In this document: one piece after another, positions 41,284 through 49,883 of the stretch
How the letters are laid out: every line of letters starts with the position of its first letter
How positions within the stretch are numbered: the first letter of the stretch is position 1
Source: CAWBLP01 sp963789495
GTDB taxonomy: Bacteria; Pseudomonadota; Alphaproteobacteria; Acetobacterales; Acetobacteraceae
DNA: 64,000 nucleotides
Direction: 5' to 3'
NCBI GenBank assembly: GCA_963789495.1
Contig: CAWBLP010000008.1
Span: 372,001 to 436,000, forward strand
The notes under the pieces: generated by a model
Database searches by the model: none
The model's input: only the letters and a program-made list of their open reading frames with translations
Told to the model about the DNA's origin: nothing
Made by a program: the position numbers and the translations under genes

Positions 41284-41950
41284 TCGCCAACCGCTCCGGA
41301 GTTGCGCTGCGCCGGATTACGGAGCCGGCGTGTGCCCGTCAATGCGGCGTCGCGCGTCACAGCATTCGTGCAGCGACGCTTGCGGTGCGGTTCCGTTGAT
41401 GCGTGGGAAGCACGTCATCGAGTGTGGTGTCAGTCATGGAACCGAGGTCTGCTGGCTCCATTGCATTGCGGGACCCAGCGGACGCTCGATTGGATGGTGG
41501 TTGGATTACCTTTGGCACCCTCCATCCCGATACGATCCTCCGCGCAATGCCTCGTCGCGGACCTCGTCCGCGTCGCCGCGTGGCGGGAGCGTTTGCCGCA
41601 GGGTGGAATGCGGGCTTAAAGGAATATCGCAGCGCATACCTCAACTGTGCCGATCACAGGCTGGACCATTCTCCGTCAGGTCAACAAATCCCGGCACCAC
41701 GGGTGGTTCCGTGTCCTCTCCGGCAATCCGTGTTGCTGGCCTTCGCCGACCACGACGCGACACTCACAGCCGGAATGTCGACGCGACACGCACAGCCGGA
41801 GGGTCAGCAGCGGCGCGGACCCGCACTATCCAACCTATCCCGTGCGGGCTGCCGCGAGCCCATGAGCACTCTGCCGATGCTGAACACCGCGGACTAACTC
41901 CCGTTCGGGACCGGACCGGTCCGCCGCACGTCCGTTCCCCCCGGTTGCGC
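41284..41950. other. Interval with no firmly supported gene
   Basis: 667 bp between the EamA gene and the second MITE. One frame from 41403 (ATG at 41436) encodes MEPRSAGSIALRDPADARLD and a stretch DGGWITFGTLHPDTILRAMP that looks protein-like for about 70 residues, but it then becomes low-complexity and has no recognised family. A 26-bp direct repeat (GACGCGACAC(T/G)CACAGCCGG and following bases) occurs twice near 41755-41806. I see no promoter or RNA signal. Confidence 0.3.
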
Positions 41951-41954
41951 CTAA

Positions 41955-42102
41955 CAGGCTGCTGAAAAAGGATTTTCGGGGCCCGGCCTCGCAACGATAA
42001 CTCGCGAAATCGATGCTGAGCGCAAGATTGATTCGCGGCGACCGCTGCTGCGATTCTTTTCGTTCATTCGTTGCGGAGTCGCTGGACTTTTTCAGCAGCC
42101 TG
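41955..42102. mobile_element. 148-bp MITE (copy 2) with perfect CTAA target duplication
   Basis: Same element as at 11784: ends CAGGCTGCTGAAAAAG and CTTTTTCAGCAGCCTG, same length, two base differences (both A/G). The flanks are CTAA at 41951-41954 and CTAA at 42103-42106, a perfect 4-bp duplication, so this is a genuine transposition product. The right flank supplies the TAG stop of the neighbouring MBL gene (leftward strand), hence the insertion trimmed or redefined that gene's end. Confidence 0.9.
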
Positions 42103-42951
42103 CTAAAGCTCCACGCGCAGCCCATCGTAACCCAGCAGGACGGGGCCGGAAAAATCCGCCGCCACGTCCTGTCGCATCTGCTCCAGCATCGCGTCGGATT
42201 TCTGCCGGTGATGCGTCAGCACCAGTTTCCCGACCTTTGCCTCGGTCGCGATCCGCCCCACCGTATCCGCGCTGGCCAGGGTAAAATCGGCCAGGCGCTG
42301 CATCGACGGTGCGTTGATCTCGGCCCGCGCCAGATAGCAGCAATGCACCAGGATATCCGCCCCCTCCGCCAGCCGGCGCAACCCCGGGCAGTCCACGGTG
42401 TCGCCGCTGAACGCGATCACGCCATCCGCGCATTCGAACCGGTAGCCCAGGCAGACCCAGCGCTGCTTGAACGCGGCCGGGAAATCCAGCCGGTTGCCGT
42501 GGTCCACGATCTCGGTGGTCACCCGCCAGTCCGGCGTTTCGCACACCAGGCCGGACATCACCTCGGTCGTCTCCACCGGCTGCCAGGTGCCGTTCAGCGA
42601 TTCATGCATGCGGAACTCGATGTCCTTGTCGTAGACTTGGTGCAGCAGGACATCGACGATGCGCCGCGTCTCCGGCGGGCCGAACAGGCGCAGCGGGACG
42701 GCGCGACCAAGCAGCCAGGACGACAGGATGACGTCGTGCAGCTCGCCGATATGGTCGTAATGGTGATGCGTGATCAGCACAGGATTGATGTGCGCGACGC
42801 TGACGCCGAGCGATGCGAGCTGACGCACCACGCCGCGACCGGCATCGATCAGCAGATTGTCCGCGCCGGCCTGGATCAGCAGCGAGGTGGCGCCGCGGCT
42901 GACATCGGGACGTGGTCCGCCGGTTCCCAGCAGTGTGATGGACGGCTTCAT
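42103..42951 (-). CDS. MBL-fold metal-dependent hydrolase (ribonuclease Z-like group)
   Basis: 282 residues starting MKPSITLLGTGGPRPDVSRG at 42951, with GGAGAGCC upstream. Zinc motifs are ITHHHYDHIGELHDV (HxHxDH), FSGDTVDCPGL (bridging Asp) and VLTHHRQKSD (final His). The LLGTGGP start is typical of the RNase Z/arylsulfatase-like branch, but the tRNA-binding exosite arm of RNase Z is absent, so a small-molecule phosphodiesterase or lactonase is more likely. The last codons adjoin the MITE, which may have replaced the natural C-terminus by a few residues. Confidence 0.87.
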   Translation of the reverse strand: MKPSITLLGTGGPRPDVSRGATSLLIQAGADNLLIDAGRGVVRQLASLGVSVAHINPVLITHHHYDHIGELHDVILSSWLLGRAVPLRLFGPPETRRIVDVLLHQVYDKDIEFRMHESLNGTWQPVETTEVMSGLVCETPDWRVTTEIVDHGNRLDFPAAFKQRWVCLGYRFECADGVIAFSGDTVDCPGLRRLAEGADILVHCCYLARAEINAPSMQRLADFTLASADTVGRIATEAKVGKLVLTHHRQKSDAMLEQMRQDVAADFSGPVLLGYDGLRVEL

Positions 42952-43100
42952 GTGGCTCTCCGGCGCAATGCGCCGCCACGATCGCAGGGTGGATTATCCA
43001 CTGTCCAGAGCTGTGCCGGTCCGGACGGTCATCGCGGCCGCGCCGGCTCACGTGTTCGCTGGCGGGGCAACCGCGCGGGCGCAAAAGCGCTTCGACCCAC

Positions 43101-44198
43101 GTGCCAAGCCTCCGCCCGCTGCCCCGTTACCCGATCGTCGTCGCCGTGCCCGCGCGGAACGAGCAGGCGCGGATCGGCGATTGCCTGCGCGCCCTGGCGT
43201 TGCAGCAGGGCGCGCACCGCCACGCCATCCTGCTACTGCTCAACAATTGCACCGATCGCAGCGCGGAGTTGGTCCGCTGGCTGCAACCCGCCCTGCCCTG
43301 CCCGGTGCATATCGTGGAACATAGTTTCCCGGCGGACCGGGCCCATGCGGGACAGGCCCGCCGCCTGGCGATGCAGCATGCGGCGGCGCTCACCCGGATC
43401 GACGGCGTGGTGATGACGACGGATGCCGATGGGATTGTGGCGCCGGACTGGATCGAGGCCAACATGGCGGCGTTGGACAGCGGCGCGGACGTGGTGTGCG
43501 GGCGCGCGGTGATCGACCCGACCGAGGCGGCGCTGATCCCGGCCCATCTGCACGCTGACGACGCGCTGGAATGCGGTTACGGCAATTTGCTGGACGAAAT
43601 CCACGCACTGCTCGATCCCGATCCGGCCGACCCCTGGCCGCGCCACAGCGAACATTCCGGCGCCAGCATCGCGGTCACCCGGCACCTGCTGCACCGTGTC
43701 GGCGGTGTGCCATCGGTGCCGCTGGGGGAGGATCGTGCGTTGCTGGCGGCACTGCGATGCATCGATGCGCGCGTCCGTCACGCGCCGGAGGTGACGGTGT
43801 GCGTCTCCGGCCGGCTGGACGGGCGGGCGGCCGGCGGCATGGCCGATACGATGCGGCGGCGGGTGGTCCGGCAGGACCCGCTGTTGGACGATCGGCTGGA
43901 ACCCGCGGCTGCGTGCGCGCACCGCGCCCAGTCACGTCACGATCTGCGCCAGGTCTGGGCGCGTCCCACGCCCGGCGGCGTGGCGGCGCTGACCGATCGG
44001 CTGCTGCTGCCGGCGGACTGGCTGGCGGCCTGGCTGCGCACGCCCTTCTTCGGCACCGTCTGGGCACAGGTCGAGGCGACCAGCCGGACGCTGCAACGTC
44101 GGACCGTGGCCCGATGCGATGTCGAACGGGAAACCGCCGTCGCCGAGATGATCCTGGCGGCTGGGTTCAGCGCTCGCCGGGCCGGCCTGGTATTCTGA
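43101..44198 (+). CDS. Family 2 glycosyltransferase
   Basis: 365 residues from a GTG at 43101. The GT-A fold nucleotide-sugar site is VVAVPARNEQARIGDCLRAL, followed by LLLLNNCTDRSAELV and the DxD-type metal motif VVMTTDADGIVAPDWIEAN. An acidic region (PSVPLGEDRALLAALRCID) holds the likely catalytic E-D. It shares a neighbourhood with the methyltransferase, PIG-L deacetylase and acyl-CoA-dehydrogenase genes beginning at 46005, but points the other way and is separated by prophage debris. Product unknown; possibly transfer of a sugar onto a lipid or small molecule. Confidence 0.85.
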   Translation: MPSLRPLPRYPIVVAVPARNEQARIGDCLRALALQQGAHRHAILLLLNNCTDRSAELVRWLQPALPCPVHIVEHSFPADRAHAGQARRLAMQHAAALTRIDGVVMTTDADGIVAPDWIEANMAALDSGADVVCGRAVIDPTEAALIPAHLHADDALECGYGNLLDEIHALLDPDPADPWPRHSEHSGASIAVTRHLLHRVGGVPSVPLGEDRALLAALRCIDARVRHAPEVTVCVSGRLDGRAAGGMADTMRRRVVRQDPLLDDRLEPAAACAHRAQSRHDLRQVWARPTPGGVAALTDRLLLPADWLAAWLRTPFFGTVWAQVEATSRTLQRRTVARCDVERETAVAEMILAAGFSARRAGLVF

Positions 44199-44289
44199 TG
44201 CCGATGGCCGGGCGTGGCGGGCGCGCCTGGCGTCGCGATGGTCGGCGCAGGGGTCGTGCTTGTGCCGGCCGCGATGCCCGTTGTTTGCA

Positions 44290-44684
44290 CAACGTTGGTT
44301 GCAGAACACCGTCGATGTGGAACAAGCCAGGGATCGCGCGAGCGATCGCATCCAGCTTGTAGCCGGCGGACTGCCCGCCTGCGGTGTCGGGCACGCAATC
44401 GACGATGTCCTCGGTCTTGCTGCGGCCGGTGATCCGCACCGCATGGCGATCCGCCTCAACCTCGCGCAGATAGCTGTCGCTATAGCCGGTCCGCACAGGA
44501 TTGCTGCCAAATGGAGACTGCGCATTCCTGAAACGGAGCTCGCGGGAACTCGCGCCGATGCAACGGAGCGCTCGGACACCGCGATGTTGAAGTCCGTCGC
44601 CATGCGATCGATCTCGTAGGTGACCCTGATTTCCTCCCGGCAATCATACCGCTGGCCATTGACGGTCAGCGGAAGGTTTCGCAA
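44290..44684 (-). pseudogene. Mu-like phage baseplate hub (gp44/P) remnant
   Basis: The frame from 44684 reads LRNLPLTVNGQRYDCREEIRVTYEIDRMATDFNIAVSER, which fits the N-terminus of Mu gp44-type proteins (beta-strand, VNGxxY, then V-x-R-x-I-E/D-x-x-x-x-x-F-x-x-x-V-S/T-E). A second frame continues VRTGYSDSYLREVEADRHAVRITGRSKTEDIVDCVPDTAGG and YKLDAIARAIPGLF, the conserved S-G-R-S-K-T-x-D-I-V-D-C part of the hub. The break between frames and loss of the C-terminal half show decay. Family call from pattern knowledge only. Confidence 0.68.
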
Positions 44685-44705
44685 CCAGGCTCAGCTATCT
44701 TCTCT

Positions 44706-45362
44706 TTATCTAGATCTAGGTGCTGGCGAATTCGACAAACCGAGCGCTCGCCGCCGGAACTCAATCTGCATACGGCTTAGTCGGTCAGCCAGGGCGTTCG
44801 CTTGTTCTTGCGCATCGAATAGCGCTGGCGCCGCGTCGACAAGGACCTTCAATGCCTCGGCTTTCTTACCTTGGGCAGCCAGTTTTGCTGCCCCCCGCGC
44901 CAAACGTTCAATGGCCTGAGCGAACTCGGTAAATACGTAAAAGACATCCTCATCAGCAAAGGACAGGCGTCGGAGCGCTTCTTGGAGATCGTCGCGGTCT
45001 GGCCCGTGGGCTCCAGGCCTGTCGAGCCACTGTGAGAGATGCTCCTCCGCAATTTTCATGATGTCGTGGCAGTGCGGTCGCTTTCGGTCGATCTGCCGTG
45101 CGAGTGAGCCGTTGCCGACTCTGTTGAGGTCGGCCAGGCGCGGGTCCGCTTGGTCCACCAGTTCGAGGAGCTTATTCACCGCCTCGTTGACTACATCAGG
45201 TGCTTTCATCACCTCGGCCACTATTGCAGCCACGTCGGCCGAAGCCTCCTCCGGCTGGATCATGATCCAGCCTTTCACTCTCTCCAGAGTGCTGACCAAT
45301 TTCCCGGTGTCATTCAGGGCACTAGCAGCCTTGCCGATTCCGACGAGTGTCTCGACGACCAC
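44706..45362 (-). CDS. Helical hypothetical protein lying between two prophage remnants
   Basis: A 218-residue, mostly alpha-helical protein. I chose the GTG at 45362 (MVVETLVGIGKAASALNDTG) because GGGAGG lies six bases upstream. Composition is charged with repeated A/E/L helices (EASADVAAIVAEVMKAPDVVNEAVNKLLELVDQ, FTEFAQAIERLARGAAKLAAQGKKAEALKVL), like a coiled-coil or effector-immunity type protein. No family is recognised. Its place between the N and P gene remnants, which are adjacent in Mu, suggests a phage cargo gene (moron) or later insertion. The reading frame is intact although its neighbours are broken, so it may be under selection. Confidence 0.6.
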   Translation of the reverse strand: MVVETLVGIGKAASALNDTGKLVSTLERVKGWIMIQPEEASADVAAIVAEVMKAPDVVNEAVNKLLELVDQADPRLADLNRVGNGSLARQIDRKRPHCHDIMKIAEEHLSQWLDRPGAHGPDRDDLQEALRRLSFADEDVFYVFTEFAQAIERLARGAAKLAAQGKKAEALKVLVDAAPALFDAQEQANALADRLSRMQIEFRRRALGLSNSPAPRSR

Positions 45363-45469
45363 GACAGCCTCCCTCGGTCTGGGATTTTCCGGGAAGCAAT
45401 TATACACGGCAGCATGATCGTGGCAGAGAGCCATAGGCATCCGGCGCGGGCCCACGAGAGGATCGCACC

Positions 45470-45859
45470 GCTTAATGCCAACGCCTTGCCACTGGTCGGC
45501 ATGAACAGCGGATGTGGCACATCGTTCAACCTGAGCAGCTCGGTTGCCCGCGCCCCGTCCTGATACAGCCGTCAGGCCAGCGCCAACGCCGCCGGAGGCC
45601 TCGGCCGCACATGGTCGATGAGCGGCGGCAGCTGCTGCACTCGCAGTGTCAGGTCCCGCACCGCCACCGATGCCAGCGTCGCGACCGTGGCCGCGTAGCC
45701 GATACTGCCGGATCCACTGACATTGCGGGCACGGACATCAGGGAGCGGCGCGGCCTTGTTATGCGTTGCGTGCCGGACCACGGTTCCCGGAGTGCCACGC
45801 AGCCAACCGTATGCCGGGCCTGCCTTGTGTCCGCCGCGACTCGCCGTGCGGTCGGCCAC
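45470..45859 (-). pseudogene. Mu-like phage DNA circularisation protein (gp43/N) C-terminal remnant
   Basis: The leftward translation gives GYAATVATLASVAVRDLTLRVQQLPPLIDHVRPRPPAALALA, an in-frame TGA, then RLYQDGARATELLRLNDVPHPLFMPTSGKALAL. The second part matches the R-L-Y-x-D-x-x-R-A-x-E-L-x-x-x-N-x-x-x-H-P-x-F-M-P end of Mu N-type proteins. The internal stop and missing N-terminal half show a dead gene. Mu order N then P is kept with the gp44-like remnant at 44290. Recognition is from motif pattern, not from a search. Confidence 0.62.
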
Positions 45860-46004
45860 CGACTATCTTGCGCATGGGCGAAGACCCGGCATCGACGCTT
45901 GTTGCACGCAGCCGATGTCGCACGCAGCTACGCGAAGTCGCGGCTTGCCGGCCTGCACCGACCATAACGGGGATGCCGAAGAGTCCGGGATCGATGCCCA
46001 CACA

Positions 46005-46575
46005 TCAGGCCACAAGGACATCCAGTCGATACCCCGGTGCGCGCTGACGCGAAACCGGCGCCAGGCCGGAAGCCTGGATGAACAGCGCCGCCGCCGCCTC
46101 CCCGGTGGTCGGCGTGTCGGTCTCCCCGGTCCAGTTGACCAGCACCACCGCGCCCCCTGGCAGCAGGCTCGCGGCTGCCTTCGCCGCCACCAGCCGCACA
46201 TCGCCGGCATCCAGGAAGTAGAGAATCTCGGAAAACAGCATCAGGTCGAATCGTTCGCCCGGCGGCCAGTCCTGTGGCAGCAACATGCGGGCAAAGCGGA
46301 CCCAGGGTTGGTCAACGCAACGCGCTCGCGCCAGGCGCAGCGCCGCGTCCGAGCCATCCACCGCCAGCAGCCGGTCGCAGCGTGCCGCCAGCGCCTGGGT
46401 CAGCACGCCGATCGAGCAGCCGGCCTCGAACGCGGCGGTGGCACGCGGCATCGGCAGCGCCGCCAGCGTGGCCGCGTATTTCGCCTGCTCGGTACGGGCT
46501 GGAGCGGAAATCCCACGGATCGTCGCTGGCGGCGTAGAGCCGGTCGAAAGTGGCGGCGTCCCAGGACCGGGTCAT
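46005..46575 (-). CDS. SAM-dependent methyltransferase (NodS-like), one-base frameshift
   Basis: It starts MTRSWDAATFDRLYAASDDPWDFRSSPY; dropping one G of GG at 46491-46492 (plus strand) gives EQAKYAATLAALPMPRATAAFEAGCSIGVLTQALAARC. This is the NodS pattern with a G-C-S-x-G SAM loop, then LLAVDGSDAALRLAR and FDLMLFSEILYFLD. About 189 residues in all. Its ATG overlaps the PIG-L gene end in ATGA, and PIG-L overlaps the acyl-CoA dehydrogenase-like gene likewise, so the three are one translational unit. It probably methylates an amine or hydroxyl exposed by the deacetylase (inference). Confidence 0.82.
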
Positions 46576-47300
46576 GCCGCCTCCACCAGCGTTTCCCAGG
46601 GCTGGTCGAACAGCGCGAGCAAGGCGGCGGGCAGCACGAAGGCGGTGGGGTCATCCTGGATCACCTGGCCGAGCTGGGAACGGTGCGCGGCGATGGCGCG
46701 TCGCTTCGCCGCGAGCTGGCCGGCGATGTCCACCCGCCAGCCGCGCCACTCGGGTTCGGCCCGACTGGTGTCGGGCGGCAGGGTCCAGCCCCAGACCGGG
46801 TATTCCAGCAGCCGCGCGCCCAGACGCTGTGCCGCGCGCCGGGCGATCCGATAGGCGGATTGGTGGTCGCAATGCGGGTCGTGCCGCCAGGTCACCAGCA
46901 GCGTATCGCAGCCCGCCACCCGTTCGGCGACCGCATCGGCGGCGCGGCTGATTCCCAACTCGTCCTGCGGTGCGGCGCCGTCCGGCAGCCCCAGCCGGTG
47001 CAGCCGGTGCGGCGGCAGGCCCAGCGCCTGCGTGGCTGCCGCAACCTCGCGGGCGCGCAGGATGGCGACGGCCGGCGGCGGCCAGGCCCGCGAGCCGCCA
47101 TGCGACGCGGCGCCATCGGTCAGGATCAGCACCTCGGGCGGATGACCCGCGGCGCAGGCGGCCGCGATGATACCGCCGCAGCCGAGCGATTCGTCGTCCG
47201 GATGCGGCGCGAGCACGGCGAAGCGCGGGCCAGGAACCTCGGCCGGCGTGGCGATCGGCAGGGCGCGGAACCGCGCCAGCACGGCCTGCAGGGTGGTCAT
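46572..47300 (-). CDS. PIG-L family zinc deacetylase
   Basis: 242 residues. Zinc and catalytic residues lie in FAVLAPHPDDESLGCGGII (H-P-D-D) and TWRHDPHCDHQSAYRIARRA (the H-C-D-H segment with the third ligand). Relatives (MshB, BshB, GlcNAc-PI deacetylase) remove N-acetyl groups from amino sugars. It is coupled by ATGA overlaps on both sides to the acyl-CoA-dehydrogenase gene before it and the methyltransferase after it. The combination with a glycosyltransferase suggests assembly of a glucosamine-containing metabolite or lipid, but no product is known to me. Confidence 0.88.
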   Translation of the reverse strand: MTTLQAVLARFRALPIATPAEVPGPRFAVLAPHPDDESLGCGGIIAAACAAGHPPEVLILTDGAASHGGSRAWPPPAVAILRAREVAAATQALGLPPHRLHRLGLPDGAAPQDELGISRAADAVAERVAGCDTLLVTWRHDPHCDHQSAYRIARRAAQRLGARLLEYPVWGWTLPPDTSRAEPEWRGWRVDIAGQLAAKRRAIAAHRSQLGQVIQDDPTAFVLPAALLALFDQPWETLVEAA

Positions 47301-48415
47301 GCCGACTGAACCGGATGCGCGGTGAACCAGGTGGCGGCTTCGGTCAGCGTCTCGTCCGGTGCCGGCTGGCGCAGATAGGTGGCGAGGTCGCGCATCAGTC
47401 GCTCCACCGGATGGCCCTGGATGAAGCCGTTCAGGCCGAGCGCGCGCTGTGCGGTCTGCATGGCGTGCAGCACGGCGTGTTCGACGGCGATGCGCGCCAG
47501 GTTCACATAGGCGGCGACCGCGCCGGCATCGCCGCTATCGGCCTCGGCGATACGGCCCGCTTTGCCGACCCAGAGCGACGCGGTCTCCTGGGCGATGAAC
47601 AGTTCTCCCAGCCGAACGCGCTGATGCGGGTCGTCGGCGCGCTTGCGCGCCAGCAGTTCATCGCGCACCGCCTCGACCAGCGCATCCAGCCCGCCCAGCG
47701 TGACCGCGGAGGTACGCCAGGCGCCGGCCGAGAACACCGGCTGGCGCAGATAGTCGCCCGGCTCGCCGATGATGACGTCGGGTCCGGCCGGCAGCCCGGA
47801 CAGATCGACGGCGCCGGTGACCGCGGCGCGCATGCCTTGCAGCCGGATGCGATCCGGCAGCGCGCGGGTGCCGGGTTCCAGCGCGACCACCAGCATGACG
47901 GTCGAGCCATCGTCGCGCTGCGCCGTCACCAGCGCTCGGCTGACATGGCCGGCGCCGGAGCAGAATACTTTGCGCCCGTGCAGCGTGCCGGCCCGCAGCG
48001 TCACGGCATCGCTGGTCTCCGTCACCCACAGGGCGAACAGGCGACCCTGCGCGGCATCCGCGCCGGCGCGGGCGAGTTGGGCCGGTGAGCCATAGGTTGC
48101 GATCAGCTTCAGTGCGTTGACATGGGCCTCCAGCAACCGGCCCAGCGGCAGGCTGGCGCGGCCGACCAGGCGCAGCAGGCGGCCCAGCCCGTCGGCCCCG
48201 GCGGCGGTAGTTCCCAGGCCGAGGCCGCCCTGCGCCGATGGCACCACGGCCGCCAGCATCCCCACGGCGTGCAGCGCCGAGATGTCAGCCGCCGGAAATT
48301 CCGGCGATGCGTCGAGCGCGGCAGCGCGGTCGCGCACGGCCTCCAGGGCAGCCTCCACGCGGTGGAAGAACGTGGCGCTGCAGGGCGGTGGGGATTCCCG
48401 GTTGGCGTTTGGCAT
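47297..48415 (-). CDS. Acyl-CoA dehydrogenase-like flavoprotein of a PIG-L/GT2 cluster
   Basis: About 372 residues from the ATG at 48415 (MPNANRESPPPCSATFF); an in-frame GTG two codons upstream is possible. The fold is readable: N-terminal helices (FHRVEAALEAVRDRAAALD, LHAVGMLAAVVPSAQGGLGLGTT), middle beta domain (LFALWVTETSDAVTLRAGTLHGRKVFCSGAGHVSRALVTA) and C-terminal helical bundle (QRALGLNGFIQGHPVERLMRDLATYLRQP). The usual catalytic Glu is not obvious in the C-domain, so it may be a noncanonical member acting on a carrier-bound or sugar-linked acyl group. First gene of the coupled three-gene unit. Confidence 0.82.
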   Translation of the reverse strand: MPNANRESPPPCSATFFHRVEAALEAVRDRAAALDASPEFPAADISALHAVGMLAAVVPSAQGGLGLGTTAAGADGLGRLLRLVGRASLPLGRLLEAHVNALKLIATYGSPAQLARAGADAAQGRLFALWVTETSDAVTLRAGTLHGRKVFCSGAGHVSRALVTAQRDDGSTVMLVVALEPGTRALPDRIRLQGMRAAVTGAVDLSGLPAGPDVIIGEPGDYLRQPVFSAGAWRTSAVTLGGLDALVEAVRDELLARKRADDPHQRVRLGELFIAQETASLWVGKAGRIAEADSGDAGAVAAYVNLARIAVEHAVLHAMQTAQRALGLNGFIQGHPVERLMRDLATYLRQPAPDETLTEAATWFTAHPVQSA

Positions 48416-48633
48416 GCGCACCGAACGCCGGGTGGCGCGGCCGGTTCGCCGCAGACGTCGTCGTCAGCGGCGTGGCACCGCACGGTTGCGAGACCGGGAA
48501 GCGGACGGAGATGCGCCTGGGCAACAACCATCCGGTCGATGGCCGGACTCACGCCTGCCATCCTGCCATCGACGGCAGCGCGACCGCGCAGCCATCCGGT
48601 GCCCCACCCTCGCCACGCGACGCAGCGGTCGGC

Positions 48634-48771
48634 ACCTTCTACGGCATGGCGGTCGTCACCTTCTACGACGCAGCGGTAGCCGCCTTCGGCATGGCGGCAG
48701 CCGCATTCTGCGACACAGCAGTCGCGGCCTTGTGCGGCATGGCGGTGGCCGCCTTGTGCTGCATCAAGGCG
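48634..48771 (+). repeat. Degenerate 24-bp minisatellite (about six units)
   Basis: Units follow the pattern (A/G)CCTTCTACGGCATGGCGGTC-GTC, with one 21-bp unit missing a codon-sized triplet. The period is a multiple of three and the tract is open in several frames, giving GTFYGMAVVTFYDAAVAAFG on one frame and an Arg/His/Leu-rich peptide in the frame of the downstream antiporter. There is no start with a ribosome site, so I do not call a gene here. It lies in the 450-bp gap between the divergent acyl-CoA-dehydrogenase-like gene and the antiporter. Confidence 0.7.
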
Positions 48772-48866
48772 ATGCCACGCCCCGGCTGCCATCATCACCA
48801 CCCATGCTCGGGGGCAGCAACCGCCCGTCCCCTCAAACCCAGCCTGACGGAGGTTCCCCCATCCAG

Positions 48867-49883
48867 ATGACTCCCGTCCTGTCCGTCTGGCTGCAATTCG
48901 CCGCCTGCCTTGCCCTGGTGGGAATCGCCGGCCCGCATCTGTCGCGCAGCGGCGATGTGATCGCCGACAAGACCGGCCTGTCCGGCAACTGGGTCGGCCT
49001 GATCCTCATCGCGACCGTCACCTCGCTGCCCGAGCTGATGACCGGGATCAGCGCGGTGACCATGGCCGGGACACCCGACATCGCCGTCGGCGACGTGCTG
49101 GGCAGTTGCGTGTTCAACCTGGCGATCCTCGTCGTGCTCGACTTCCTGCAACGCGGCGAGAGCGTGTATCGCCGGGTGCGCCAGGGCCACATCCTGTCCG
49201 CCGGGTTTGGCGTGATCCTGATCGGCTTCATCGGCATGAGCCTGCTGCTGCACGGACAGGGCGCGTCGTTCTCGATCGGCCGCATCGGCAGCTACACCCC
49301 GATCATCATCCTGTTCTACCTGCTCGGCATGCGCGCCGTGTCCACCTATGAGCGCGACCATCGCGAGGAGATCACCGAGGCGAGCGCCGGCCGCTATCCG
49401 AATGTCACGCTGCACCGCGCCGTCGTCACCTATGCCGGCGCCGCACTGGTGATCATCGCCGCCGGCACCGCCCTGCCCTTCGTCGCTGCCCAGTTGTCCG
49501 AGGTGATGGGCTGGCAACGCACCTTCGTGGGCACGTTGCTGGTGGCTGCCGTGACATCATTGCCGGAGCTGGTCGTCACCATCGCCGCCTGCCGCATCGG
49601 CGCCCTCGACATGGCAATGGCCAACCTGCTCGGCAGCAACCTGTTCAACACGCTGGTGCTGGCGATCGACGACCTGCTGTACCCGCACGGGCCGCTGTTG
49701 TACCACGTCTCCGGAGCGCATGCGGTCTCCGCCATGTCGGCCGTCATCATGTCCGGCATCGTCATCGTCGGCCTGGTGTACCGCCCGCAGATGCGGGTGT
49801 TCCGCACCGTCGGCTGGACCAGCCTGGCCCTGTTCACGATGTATCTGATCAACGCCTACGCGATCTATCTCCATGGCACCTGA
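48867..49883 (+). CDS. Sodium/calcium-type cation antiporter
   Basis: 338 residues starting MTPVLSVWLQFAACLALVGI at 48867. Two inverted homologous halves of the Ca2+/cation antiporter superfamily are visible, each with the alpha-repeat: VGLILIATVTSLPELMTGISA ... DVLGSCVFNLAILV, and VGTLLVAAVTSLPELVVTIAA ... NLLGSNLFNTLVLA (conserved T-S-x-P-E and G-x-N/C-x-F-N). It has about ten membrane helices in the inner membrane and probably exports Ca2+ in exchange for Na+ or H+. It overlaps the P-type ATPase start by 11 bp, so the two are co-expressed. Confidence 0.92.
   Translation: MTPVLSVWLQFAACLALVGIAGPHLSRSGDVIADKTGLSGNWVGLILIATVTSLPELMTGISAVTMAGTPDIAVGDVLGSCVFNLAILVVLDFLQRGESVYRRVRQGHILSAGFGVILIGFIGMSLLLHGQGASFSIGRIGSYTPIIILFYLLGMRAVSTYERDHREEITEASAGRYPNVTLHRAVVTYAGAALVIIAAGTALPFVAAQLSEVMGWQRTFVGTLLVAAVTSLPELVVTIAACRIGALDMAMANLLGSNLFNTLVLAIDDLLYPHGPLLYHVSGAHAVSAMSAVIMSGIVIVGLVYRPQMRVFRTVGWTSLALFTMYLINAYAIYLHGT

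Noticed and set aside
45860..46004. Additional prophage genes upstream of the N remnant
   Set aside because: Short frames here contain no residues that I can match to Mu tail proteins, so the phage segment is not extended.
48117..48866. Antiporter with a 250-residue N-terminal extension
   Set aside because: The extension is antisense to the acyl-CoA-dehydrogenase-like gene and crosses the minisatellite; the membrane domain starts cleanly at 48867 and has a GGAGG upstream.
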